64,000 nucleotides of DNA from Edwardsiella anguillarum ET080813 (lineage in GTDB: Bacteria > Pseudomonadota > Gammaproteobacteria > Enterobacterales > Enterobacteriaceae): assembly GCF_000264765.2 (NCBI RefSeq), contig NZ_CP006664.1, positions 434,001 through 498,000 on the forward strand, written 5' to 3'. Positions 52,415 to 60,597 of this stretch are shown here, in pieces. The notes under the pieces were generated by a model. It worked only from the letters and a program-made list of their open reading frames with translations, did no database searches and was not told the DNA's origin. A program made the position numbers and the translations under genes. Positions within the stretch are counted from its first letter, which is position 1; every line of letters begins with the position of its first letter.

Positions 52415-55329
52415 TATCGATATGCCCCGCTCAGATGACCACCATCACGCCCCTGCTGCCGCAAAAAATCAGCTGCAGCTTTTTGCCCGAGGTCATATAC
52501 GGCTTTTAGTGCCCCTGGACCTATCTCGCCATTTTTACCGTCGTTCTGAATAACAACGTTATAGTTCGGAGAAAATACCGAGCCATGTGCCCCAGCCCCA
52601 ACCGCAGTTACCGCTAAACGGCCTTTACTATCTCGGGTCAATGGCATGATCGCCTCTGGCCCTGCCTCCCCCATCAAGCCCGCCCCGCGAGCAAAAGCAA
52701 AAAAAGTTGGCTGTGAAACCACCTGGCCGCTATATGCACTCAAATCTGACGAGCGATACACGCCGCCGGATGCGTTTGCGACCAGTGGCAGGTTGCCATA
52801 TTCTCCCGAAGAAAAGGCATTAGCGCCTCCTGCTGCCGCCCCGCCGAACATGCTAAACAGCCCACCAACGGCCTTTGACAATGCCATTCGTGCAGCAATG
52901 CGGGCTAAATCAGACAGGATCGATGTTGTCAGACTACGAAAGTTAGCTTTACCACTTGATACAAAGTTTGCCAGAGAGTCGGCAGCACTACTAAACGCCC
53001 CCGTTAGCGCCTCCCCAGCGGCGCCAGCGGCATCATCCCCGGCCTCTTTAATATTTTGCATAGAGCGGCTTACGCCAATATCCCAGCGGGCCCGCTCCGC
53101 ATCAACCGCAGCATAGTAACCACGCAATGCCTGTAACCGCTGCTCTAGGCTTTCCTGCAGCATGCGGACTGCATCTGAATACTCCGTGCTACCCTTCGTC
53201 CTTTTTTGTGTGGCGCTTCGCTCTAACTCCCCCATAACCTGATCGTAGTGATCGCGGAGAACCATCTCCTGCCGTGCCCGCTCACGGGCTAGGTCACCCA
53301 TTCGAAACCCCTGCAGTTCAAATGATCGCGTCCGGCTATCTCGTTGCGCTTCTTGCTCCATCTGCATAGAGAGCTGAGAACCCTTGCGCCTCATTTCATT
53401 CAGCGCTTTCTGCTGCTCTAACGCCTTTTCCTCCGCTACGTTCTGGGAGAGTAACTTCTCTAAAATGGCGGCATTCGCCACCACGCTTTGCTCAGTTTTA
53501 GTCAGGCTGCGCCCTTTCAGGTCATCCAAACGCTGACGAAGTGCGATCAGGTCGCGCTCTGATTGTGTTAGGGTTTGCGCTCCAGCCTGTTCCAACTGCA
53601 ATGCTTCTCGGGTTTGAGCAAGGCGCTGGCTATAGCGATCTGCCAAGCTTTCCCCTTGCGGGGAACCTTGGTTACCCCGTGACTGAGATTTTGCATAGCG
53701 TTCATTTTCAGCATTGATAGCAAGGTCGATAGCATCTTTCGCAGCGCCGGAATTTCTGATCTGTTCCAGCTTCCTAATGTGTCGAGTTGCCTCGCTCTCG
53801 TACTCACGATTTAACTTTTCTGTTGCTTCAATTTGTCGTTTTTGGCGCTCTTGATCATCTCGATCTGCTTTCTCTCTGCCAGCCTTAATAGACTCTTGAT
53901 ATGATTTCTCTCCGAGTTCTCCAAGCTGTTTTTGCAATCGTAATACTAGCGACTGCTTTTCAATAATGGCCTGAGTACTTTCTTGAGAACCTAACGAGTC
54001 ACTTTTTCGCCCGAAACCATACCCAGTAGTATCTACATTCACTGACCCTTTTTTTAAATTAACCAAATCCCGTTTAGCGTTTTCAAGCTGACGGCGAGTT
54101 TCTTCCAATTTATCGCTGATTGGAACCTCACGCCCAATATTCAGCATAGAATCCCACGCCTCAGAAGCAGTATTTTTTACTGACCTCCATGCTATTTCAA
54201 GTGACCCAAGATTTTCACGCATTTCTGCTGTACGGGTATTAATAGCTGCCGCATACGCATTCATGGCCACTCTAGCCGCCTCCTGCTCTCGCCCCTGAGA
54301 AGCAAGCGTAGTGATCTGCTCCAACTGCGCCGCCGTCAGAAAATGTATCTGATCATCAAGCGTCTTTACCGCTGCTACTGGATCTTGCTGCAGCCGCTTA
54401 AACTGCTCGATGGTTGAGTCAATTGATGCTCCAGTTGACTTTTCAAGGCGCGCAGCAGCATTAGCAACCATTTCAACAGATGAACCAGAAAATGCACCAG
54501 AGCCAACCGTCTGAGCCAATGCCGATGCCATACTCCCTTGAGACAGACCATCGCCAGACATAGCTCGCGCCAGCGCTTGTAATTCCCCCGTCGTTTTCCC
54601 GGCATAGCTACCCGTCATAATCAGATTGCGATTAAACGCCTGCTGCTCCTGCTCGGCCTTATACAGCGCATATGCCAACCCACCAATACCGCCGGATAAT
54701 GCTACGACGCCTAGCGCTGCGGGTGAAATAACCGAACTTAACGCGACAAACGTATTCTTTATGCCGCCGAAGGAGTCCTTAATCTGCCCGCCTTGCTGCA
54801 GCAGGATGAGCAGAGGATTTTGACCACCCGCCAACTGCGTAACCACGTCAGTCATCTGCGCCGGTAACATGCCAACGGCGCTACGGTATTGTCCGACTGA
54901 GATGTTCATTTTTTTGAGCATCTGATCTTGCCGCTGCATAGCCGCGGTAGCCTGCCCAAACGCGGCCGCATGCAGCCGCTCTTTAGCCTGTGTCTGTTCC
55001 AGATCTCGGGACAGAATTTGCATGGCGCGCGAATACTCTTCCGTTGAGATTTTGCCATCACGAAGTGACTGCTCGACCTTGCGCTGCTTTACTTCAAGGG
55101 CGTCCATAGACCGCAACGTCGGATCGATCGAACGCAGGAGGCGTTGCGTTGCCCGGACTTGGGCTGCCGTAAATTTATCGGCGCCGTCTTCTGTCGCGGC
55201 AGCCGCGGACCGCACTTCCTCGTTCACGATCTGAATATCATCGCGAGCTTTTTGCATCGACTCACGGAACTGCGCCGTGTTAGCACCGATAAATATCTCA
55301 AGATCAGTTTCACTGGCCAAATCGCACCC
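52414..55329 (-). CDS. H: Tape measure protein H
   Basis: About 971 residues if started at the TTG near 55329 (ASETDLEIFIGANTAQF), which lies just inside the end of the GT frame as lambda H does; the frame itself is open to 55401. Long helical protein that sets tail length and is ejected with DNA. It has a lambda-integrase-like TMP N-terminal part (MPAQMTDVVTQLAGGQNPLLILLQQGGQIKDSFGG in blocks), hydrophobic segments near 205-230, a long coiled coil (about 370-760) and a glycine-rich C-terminal domain with FAFARGAGLMGEAGPEAIMPLTRDSKG. The exact start is uncertain. Confidence 0.9.
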   Translation of the reverse strand, partial: GCDLASETDLEIFIGANTAQFRESMQKARDDIQIVNEEVRSAAAATEDGADKFTAAQVRATQRLLRSIDPTLRSMDALEVKQRKVEQSLRDGKISTEEYSRAMQILSRDLEQTQAKERLHAAAFGQATAAMQRQDQMLKKMNISVGQYRSAVGMLPAQMTDVVTQLAGGQNPLLILLQQGGQIKDSFGGIKNTFVALSSVISPAALGVVALSGGIGGLAYALYKAEQEQQAFNRNLIMTGSYAGKTTGELQALARAMSGDGLSQGSMASALAQTVGSGAFSGSSVEMVANAAARLEKSTGASIDSTIEQFKRLQQDPVAAVKTLDDQIHFLTAAQLEQITTLASQGREQEAARVAMNAYAAAINTRTAEMRENLGSLEIAWRSVKNTASEAWDSMLNIGREVPISDKLEETRRQLENAKRDLVNLKKGSVNVDTTGYGFGRKSDSLGSQESTQAIIEKQSLVLRLQKQLGELGEKSYQESIKAGREKADRDDQERQKRQIEATEKLNREYESEATRHIRKLEQIRNSGAAKDAIDLAINAENERYAKSQSRGNQGSPQGESLADRYSQRLAQTREALQLEQAGAQTLTQSERDLIALRQRLDDLKGRSLTKTEQSVVANAAILEKLLSQNVAEEKALEQQKALNEMRRKGSQLSMQMEQEAQRDSRTRSFELQGFRMGDLARERARQEMVLRDHYDQVMGELERSATQKRTKGSTEYSDAVRMLQESLEQRLQALRGYYAAVDAERARWDIGVSRSMQNIKEAGDDAAGAAGEALTGAFSSAADSLANFVSSGKANFRSLTTSILSDLARIAARMALSKAVGGLFSMFGGAAAGGANAFSSGEYGNLPLVANASGGVYRSSDLSAYSGQVVSQPTFFAFARGAGLMGEAGPEAIMPLTRDSKGRLAVTAVGAGAHGSVFSPNYNVVIQNDGKNGEIGPGALKAVYDLGQKAAADFLRQQGRDGGHLSGAYR

Positions 55330-55636
55330 CCCCAGGAATAAATGTCGCGGCCGCCATAATTTGATCGTCTCCCATATCTTCCTCGGGCTCGAGCGCTTCA
55401 TCGCCGGCAGTGATTAGGCTAAAATCCTGCATAGAGACCTCATCACTCTTTCCGCCTGCCAACAGGAACTGATTCAGCTTCAGGGAAGCAAACTCGCAAT
55501 CAACCAGATCAACAAAGAAGGGGCGGGTAGCATAGTAATCTGCCCACGTTTTAAACTCCGTGCAGCTCATAGAGGACAACCAGCGCCGCCAGTCAGCGCG
55601 CCGGAACTCTCGCGCCAGTCCCAAAACAAAGGCCAT
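55310..55636 (-). CDS. T: Tail assembly chaperone T domain (expressed as GT by -1 frameshift)
   Basis: The T frame is open from the frameshift site to a TGA at 55310. It begins after the slip as VLGREMAFVLGLAREFRRADWRRWL and ends AAATFIPGGVRFGQ. In lambda it is made only as a GT fusion through slippage, and here the same is expected because there is no ribosome site for an independent start. GT binds the tape measure protein and recruits tail tube subunits during assembly. Confidence 0.85.
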   Translation of the reverse strand: MAFVLGLAREFRRADWRRWLSSMSCTEFKTWADYYATRPFFVDLVDCEFASLKLNQFLLAGGKSDEVSMQDFSLITAGDEALEPEEDMGDDQIMAAATFIPGGVRFGQ

Positions 55637-55644
55637 TTCCCGCC

Positions 55645-56043
55645 CTAAAACTTTCCCGCATCATGCTCTCCGAGGGTTCCGTCTGGAGACTCTCCCGGGG
55701 CAGGTTCCGGGGGAAGCATACCGCTCAAGGCCATCACTAATTTTCCCGCCTTTCCCAGCGCATCCGATGGCCATGCCCGCATGATGCTGTGCTGTAACAC
55801 CTGCATTTCCGTCGGATCCTCCATTTTTTCTGGGGATACCGTGGCCATGGCAACCAACATGGCATTCAGCTTGATATCCATGCGATTAAGCGCCGAGATA
55901 TACTTCATCGGCTCAATCTCGCCGTCATCATTGATCTGGTTTGCTGCCGCATACTCCATATACTCAATACGCTGCAGTGCTGACAGCTCACGAAGCTCAA
56001 CAGAATGCTCGCAGTGAGTAAATTTCTCTTTTTTTAAAAACAT
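55645..56043 (-). CDS. G: Tail assembly chaperone G
   Basis: 132 residues from ATG 56043 (MFLKKEKFTHCEHSVELRELSALQRIEY), aligned with the lambda G start; the longer frame upstream runs through a terminator hairpin and is unlikely. gpG coats the tape measure protein with GT during tail assembly. The slippery heptamer is located three codons before its stop. Confidence 0.92.
   Translation of the reverse strand: MFLKKEKFTHCEHSVELRELSALQRIEYMEYAAANQINDDGEIEPMKYISALNRMDIKLNAMLVAMATVSPEKMEDPTEMQVLQHSIMRAWPSDALGKAGKLVMALSGMLPPEPAPGESPDGTLGEHDAGKF
55651..55657 (-). promoter_or_regulatory. Programmed -1 frameshift site (GGGAAAG)
   Basis: On the minus strand the G frame reads GCG GGA AAG TTT TAG. The heptamer G-GGA-AAG is the same as in lambda G/T. 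A -1 slip gives GGG AAA GTT TTA GGG CGG and enters the T frame, bypassing the G stop. Confidence 0.92.
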
Positions 56044-56055
56044 CCACGCCCCCAA

Positions 56056-56079
56056 TAAAAAACCCGCCAAAATGGCGGG
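56056..56079 (-). terminator. Terminator-like hairpin between V and G
   Basis: On the minus strand CCCGCC-ATTTT-GGCGGG is followed by six Ts and ATT. It lies 17 bases after the V stop and just ahead of G inside the late operon. Confidence 0.75.
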
Positions 56080-56095
56080 CTGCTGCAATGAAAAA

Positions 56096-56866
56096 TCAAC
56101 TTAACGTGAGCGTTAATTTATCAGTAAAGCCACCGCCACTGATCGTGATCGCCGCCTCACCCGCCATTAACGGCACAATATCGGGAGCCGTAGCATCGGG
56201 GATCAACGCCTTATCTGGCGCAGAGGAAACAACACTCAATGCTGGAATGGCTGCCCCCGCCGGAATAGGTTCAATGGTTAGGCTGATACGCCCCTTAGAT
56301 ACGGGAGCGCTCCCCGTCCATTTGCCTTGGCTGCCTGTCAGTGCAACCGCCGTACCATCTGCAGATTGCCCGGTAGAGATTTTGATACCAGTCAGCGCCG
56401 GGATAAGTCCTTCTGCTGAGATCGGCTTACCGGATGGCTGAATTTTAATGTCTCGCGTAATAACATCTTTACTGTTGATCTCTTTGCCAAGATTGGTAAT
56501 GAATCCCGTAAAAAAATCGGCAGTATCGTTCGGGTATTTAATGCGAAATGCCAGCGTTTTACCCAGCATAAACGCATCCATCAACGCCTGTTGCCCCGGG
56601 TCTCCAGGCATCCACGCTAACGTTACCGACGCCTCCGATACTGATTTTTGCCCCGGAGAGCTCTGCTTCCAGTCGGCATCAGGATCGTCGAGATAGGAAT
56701 CATCCTCAGTGTCGGCTTTCATCTCTCCCGGCTTCAGTGACTTTACCTTACCCAATCGACGCCAGTCAGGCTCCGGCGACTGGGGGGTTCCAACACCACG
56801 CCCGATGTAATACCAGAACGTGGTCTTTGCGCCTTTAATCGGCTCATTTTTCAGCGGATCAGCCAT
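56096..56866 (-). CDS. V: Major tail tube protein V
   Basis: 256 residues from ATG 56866 (MADPLKNEPIKGAKTTFWYY), with GGGAG ahead and 2 bases from the U stop. It forms the tail tube. The N-terminal two thirds match lambda gpV (LGKVKSLKPGEMKADTEDDSYLDDPDADW, LAWMPGDPGQQALMDAF). The last 80 residues form an Ig-like domain, as in lambda V, here rich in Ala/Pro/Ser and probably displayed on the tail surface. Confidence 0.95.
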   Translation of the reverse strand: MADPLKNEPIKGAKTTFWYYIGRGVGTPQSPEPDWRRLGKVKSLKPGEMKADTEDDSYLDDPDADWKQSSPGQKSVSEASVTLAWMPGDPGQQALMDAFMLGKTLAFRIKYPNDTADFFTGFITNLGKEINSKDVITRDIKIQPSGKPISAEGLIPALTGIKISTGQSADGTAVALTGSQGKWTGSAPVSKGRISLTIEPIPAGAAIPALSVVSSAPDKALIPDATAPDIVPLMAGEAAITISGGGFTDKLTLTLS

Positions 56867-56867
56867 A

Positions 56868-57281
56868 TCACTCCCACTCAAACGTAATGTTATATTTCAC
56901 ATCAATAGCAGCCCAAGTCGCAGCGACATCACTGCGGTCATAGGTGCATCCCACTAACTCGATTGATGAACACAGGCGCAATAACTCCCGACAGTTAGGA
57001 ACAACCGGGAAAACTAAGCGGCTAGCCCAGTGATCTAACGTACTATCCGGCGCGCTCGATTTAACAAACACGGCCACATGCAAAACTGCCCGCCATTTCG
57101 GATCGTCGAGAAACTCATCGTCATCCGCAATATCTGACAGATGCACAGAAACCGCCGGTAACTCCTCTTCACCGTCAACAAACGCTGGCAGCCCATTGAA
57201 AATGGCGACTTCTTCAGGCTCGTCTTTTAAGACCCTGCGGAACTCATCGACCAGAGCCTTACGGATCTCCGTTGCGCTCAT
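56868..57281 (-). CDS. U: Tail terminator protein U
   Basis: 137 residues, close to lambda gpU (131). It caps the finished tail tube and forms the tail side of the head-tail joint. Family features include the start RKALVDEFRRVLKDEPEEVAIFNGLPAFVD and the ending DVKYNITFEWE. The start overlaps the Z stop by four bases. Confidence 0.93.
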   Translation of the reverse strand: MSATEIRKALVDEFRRVLKDEPEEVAIFNGLPAFVDGEEELPAVSVHLSDIADDDEFLDDPKWRAVLHVAVFVKSSAPDSTLDHWASRLVFPVVPNCRELLRLCSSIELVGCTYDRSDVAATWAAIDVKYNITFEWE

Positions 57282-57856
57282 CGCTTCATCTCCCGCTTCA
57301 GCTGTGACGTCAGCTGCTTACCCAGCTCATCCTCCATCTCGCTCAAGATGTTGTCTTTCTCCATCTCAAATGCCTGCGTCAACACGCCTGACATATCCTC
57401 ACGCGTCGCGTCGATCATCAGTCTCTGCTTGGCGGCAATCGCCGCCGCAGTCCTGTGCATGATCTGCCAGTGACGATACTTGGGGATGTAGACAAGGAAA
57501 GAGCCGGGATAAGAGCGGCCGCCAGCCGTTAATACAGATCCACGCCAGCCAGACCGCCCGCCACTGCGCGGCCCGAGGATCAACTGCGGGGCCCCACGAT
57601 TAATGACCGGCATTGCGCTTCGATATACCGTGATTTTCGAATAGGCCGCAATGCCGCCACGAGGGGTGTACAACCTCATGCGCCTTTTGACTTTATCGAT
57701 GGGCAGCTTCTCTTTACTGGCTACTCGCTCTGCGGCACGCAACATGGCCGCCTCTGCGACCTTCCTTGACGCACGCCGCACGGCGGCAGGGACAGCTTTA
57801 TCGCTGAGATCACGCAGGACGGCCTCCAACCTGTCCATGCCTTTAACTAATGCCAT
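57278..57856 (-). CDS. Z: Tail completion protein Z
   Basis: 192 residues from ATG 57856 (MALVKGMDRLEAVLRDLSDK), exactly the lambda gpZ length. A basic protein with the HWQIMHRTAA and IPKYRHW region comparable to lambda RWHVMQR. In lambda it is needed to finish the tail and position the DNA end. The frame extends upstream to 57895 inside the preceding gene, but that start is unsupported. Confidence 0.92.
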   Translation of the reverse strand: MALVKGMDRLEAVLRDLSDKAVPAAVRRASRKVAEAAMLRAAERVASKEKLPIDKVKRRMRLYTPRGGIAAYSKITVYRSAMPVINRGAPQLILGPRSGGRSGWRGSVLTAGGRSYPGSFLVYIPKYRHWQIMHRTAAAIAAKQRLMIDATREDMSGVLTQAFEMEKDNILSEMEDELGKQLTSQLKREMKR

Positions 57857-57867
57857 ACCCCCCCCGA

Positions 57868-58149
57868 TTAGCCGATCTCCAGTTGGATCACCCACTTCCC
57901 GTTTTGCTGATGAAACTTACTCACGGTGTAGGCTTTCTGGTTCCACCTCACATCGTCACCGCGCCGTGGCCGATAGCCGGGTGAAAACACGATCAGAGTC
58001 AGCACGCTGGCTTCCACTGGACCGAGAATCGCTGATAACGATGAGGGCACCACGATAACCGAAGTGCCGTTGATCTCGGCTGGCTTACCGAAACGCTGAG
58101 AGATAGTCGCGTCCATCCTGCCAGCCAGCTCGTCGAATGGGTTAGGCAT
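57868..58149 (-). CDS. FII: Head-tail joining protein (gpFII-like)
   Basis: 93 residues in the position and size range of lambda gpFII and related Phage_attach proteins. The C-terminal half GDDVRWNQKAYTVSKFHQQNGKWVIQLEIG has the expected beta character. It attaches to the head connector and binds the tail. Overlaps the next upstream gene by eight bases. Confidence 0.8.
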   Translation of the reverse strand: MPNPFDELAGRMDATISQRFGKPAEINGTSVIVVPSSLSAILGPVEASVLTLIVFSPGYRPRRGDDVRWNQKAYTVSKFHQQNGKWVIQLEIG

Positions 58150-58465
58150 TGATTTTTACCGGCACGAAATCATCGCTAGTGCCGGCAGCCTCCCACACCA
58201 CACCGACATAGGGCTCGCTGGCACTATTGGCCAGCTGCACTTTGTCGCTCTTCAGGTACACCTTTTTACCGGTGGCCATATCATCGGTCCGCAGTTTCGG
58301 TAACAGGAATACCCCCTCAGCCATGCCAACGCCCTGCGCTTGAGCAGCAACATCGGAAATGGAAACAGCCATAACGTCGCCCACTTGAACCAGGGCGCCA
58401 CTTTCCGTGGCCTTCGCCGCAGTAAACTGGATGGTCTTACCTTCCTGTACAAAATTTTTAGCCAT
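58142..58465 (-). CDS. DUF2190-type capsid decoration protein (gpD position)
   Basis: 107 residues of small beta-rich type. The pattern FVQEGKTIQFTAAKATESGALVQVGDVMAVS and YLKSDKVQLANSASEPYVGVVWEA is that of DUF2190 proteins, which decorate capsids as gpD does in lambda. It lies directly after the capsid gene, as expected. A GGCCTCTC/GAGAGGCC inverted repeat (58477-58494) sits at its start. Confidence 0.8.
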   Translation of the reverse strand: MAKNFVQEGKTIQFTAAKATESGALVQVGDVMAVSISDVAAQAQGVGMAEGVFLLPKLRTDDMATGKKVYLKSDKVQLANSASEPYVGVVWEAAGTSDDFVPVKINA

Positions 58466-58507
58466 AAAGCCTCCAGGCCTCTCCGTGAGAGGCCAAATTC
58501 AGGACAT

Positions 58508-58526
58508 AAAAAAAGCCCATAAGGGC
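58508..58526 (-). terminator. Weak terminator-like hairpin after the capsid gene
   Basis: On the minus strand a short GCCC-TTAT-GGGC stem is followed by seven Ts. The stem is only four bases, so efficiency is doubtful. It lies between the capsid fusion stop and the decoration gene. Confidence 0.5.
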
Positions 58527-58557
58527 CAGTTCGTGGTATTCGGATTATCGGCCGATA

Positions 58558-60597
58558 TTACGATGCAGAGCAGCGCACCAGGCCGCGGTGATCAAGCGGA
58601 GAAACGCCCGCGTCAATGCGGACTTTCGTCGTCACTCCATCAACGTCGAAACCATCCAGTTGATCGATATACGGAGCGTCTACGCCGTTGAGATAGGCGA
58701 CCTCAATCGTGTCGCTGCCTTTCGCGGCCGCCAGGTAATAGGTCGATACACTGGCATCATCCAGGCGCGGTTCGGCGATAACGGTGGCAAAGTTCTGGAT
58801 CGGGTTAATAACGCCAGAGTTAACGTCAGCCCCCTTAACGCTGGCCGACTTAATAACCTGATTGGCATTGGCCTCCATCGCTGTCGGAACCAGGACAAAC
58901 GCCGGACGGATGTTCAGATGGCGATCGCCTTCTTTTTGCGTCCGCATCAGCTGGCGACCTTTATCCAGGCTGGGAACATCCATGGCGGCACTGCTCAATA
59001 CGTTATGGTGCTTGGCGCTATCAAACAGCACGACACCATCCGTCGACATTTTCGGGTTTTTCGTCAGAACGGCATAAACCAGATCAGCGATCGTCGCCTT
59101 GGCGGCTCGCCCCAACTTCATCGGCACATCGGTCAGCATGTTCAGATCGTCGTTGATGATAGCTTGGCGAGTAATGCTGAAGAGCTCACCATACGTCGCC
59201 AGCGCGATCGTCGCTTGGCTATCACCGGTGGTAACGTACTTATACTCAGCTCCCTCGCGCACCTGACGCAGTGAGGAGAAGCCACCCAGGCCGACACGAT
59301 GCGCAACTTTGAAGTCGGAAAGCTGCCCCTTCTTCGTCCACTGCTCAAACGTCTCCCCTGCATCCTCCCAGCCTTGCAGAATAGACTTATTGGCCACGTC
59401 CAGCAGGATGTTGCCGAAGTCTGAGCTTGAGTGGGTAAAAGCGAGACCGACCATCTGCATCGGGTTATAGCCGGCAATGCCGATCCCACGCTCTGTCAGC
59501 GACATTCGCGCCATTTCGCGCAGCGTCATCCCGGCATACGGGTTATCGCGCTGGCCTTCTTCATAGCCGGATTGCGCCATCAGGGCAGCACGAATGCCAT
59601 CGCCAGTGAAGTTACCGTTGCCCGCGTAGATGTGCGAGTTAGTGCGGTTCTGCGTACCGTTCAGCTGATTGGTCGGCGTCGCACCTTTACCCAATTCGGC
59701 CAGCAGCTTGTCCTTTGCCTGATCGACAGAGCAATCGACATCGGACACGCACTGCGCCATCAGATCGGCATGGCGGTTACCAAACATGGCAAATAGGTCT
59801 TGGATACCGGTGACACGCTGGCGCTGCTCTTCCTGCACCTGGGCGCGAATAGCGTTAACGTCGAGATTTCCCGCCGGCGCCGCCGGTTCCTGATGGGTAG
59901 GCTGACGGCCAGCATTGGCTTGCGGATTGATCAGATTACGGATGCTCTTCGGCATATGTTCGAATTCCTCTACTCGTTTAGATTGGATGCAGGCCATCGC
60001 CTTGACAGGCTTGATGGTTTTGTCAGCGAATCCTTGCTCGACACACTCGACGCCGCTCAGCCACGTCTCTTGCTCCAGCAGCGCCGCGATCTCGTCTGCC
60101 GTCTTCCCTGTTTTCTCGGCATAGGCCGGGATCAGCACTGATTCAACCTTGTCCAGCAAATCAGCGTAATCACGCATTTCATTGGCATCACCGCCGGCAA
60201 CGCCCCAGGGCTTGTGGATCATCATCATGGCGTTTTCCGGCATGATGATTGGGTCACCAACCATGGCGATCACCGAGGCCATCGAAGCGGCCAGGCCATC
60301 GATATACACCGTTTTGCTGGCTGGGTGATTTTTCAGCAGGTTATAGATGGCGATGCCATCAAAGACATCACCGCCTGGGGAGTGGATGTGCAGATTAATG
60401 TGGTTCACCTGCCCCAACGCTGTCAGCTCCTCAGCAAACTGGCGGGCTGAAATACCCCACCCGCCAATTTCTTCATAGATACTGATGTCCGCCGTATCCT
60501 CCGCACTGGCTTTCATGCTGTACCAGTTACTACCGCGTCCGGCTCCGAGTGCGGCCATCCCCTTTGGACTCATGATTTGGTTCTTCTTTCCCACCAC
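58558..60597 (-). CDS. Fused ClpP-like prohead protease and major capsid protein
   Basis: 679 residues if started at GTG 60597, which has AGGAGG 8 bases ahead; ATG 60618 is an alternative. Residues about 1-210 form a ClpP/S49-like protease, with the nucleophile in GLAASMAS and the histidine in MMMIHKPWG. A Pro/Gln-rich linker with a helical scaffold-like part (about 215-310) follows. The C-terminal 350 residues are an HK97-like major capsid protein (LREMARMSLTERGIG, RPAFVLVPTAMEANANQVI). In lambda, protease-scaffold C and capsid E are separate; this single-chain form is known in other phages. Self-cleavage is presumably needed to free the capsid subunit. Confidence 0.9.
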   Translation of the reverse strand: MVGKKNQIMSPKGMAALGAGRGSNWYSMKASAEDTADISIYEEIGGWGISARQFAEELTALGQVNHINLHIHSPGGDVFDGIAIYNLLKNHPASKTVYIDGLAASMASVIAMVGDPIIMPENAMMMIHKPWGVAGGDANEMRDYADLLDKVESVLIPAYAEKTGKTADEIAALLEQETWLSGVECVEQGFADKTIKPVKAMACIQSKRVEEFEHMPKSIRNLINPQANAGRQPTHQEPAAPAGNLDVNAIRAQVQEEQRQRVTGIQDLFAMFGNRHADLMAQCVSDVDCSVDQAKDKLLAELGKGATPTNQLNGTQNRTNSHIYAGNGNFTGDGIRAALMAQSGYEEGQRDNPYAGMTLREMARMSLTERGIGIAGYNPMQMVGLAFTHSSSDFGNILLDVANKSILQGWEDAGETFEQWTKKGQLSDFKVAHRVGLGGFSSLRQVREGAEYKYVTTGDSQATIALATYGELFSITRQAIINDDLNMLTDVPMKLGRAAKATIADLVYAVLTKNPKMSTDGVVLFDSAKHHNVLSSAAMDVPSLDKGRQLMRTQKEGDRHLNIRPAFVLVPTAMEANANQVIKSASVKGADVNSGVINPIQNFATVIAEPRLDDASVSTYYLAAAKGSDTIEVAYLNGVDAPYIDQLDGFDVDGVTTKVRIDAGVSPLDHRGLVRCSAS

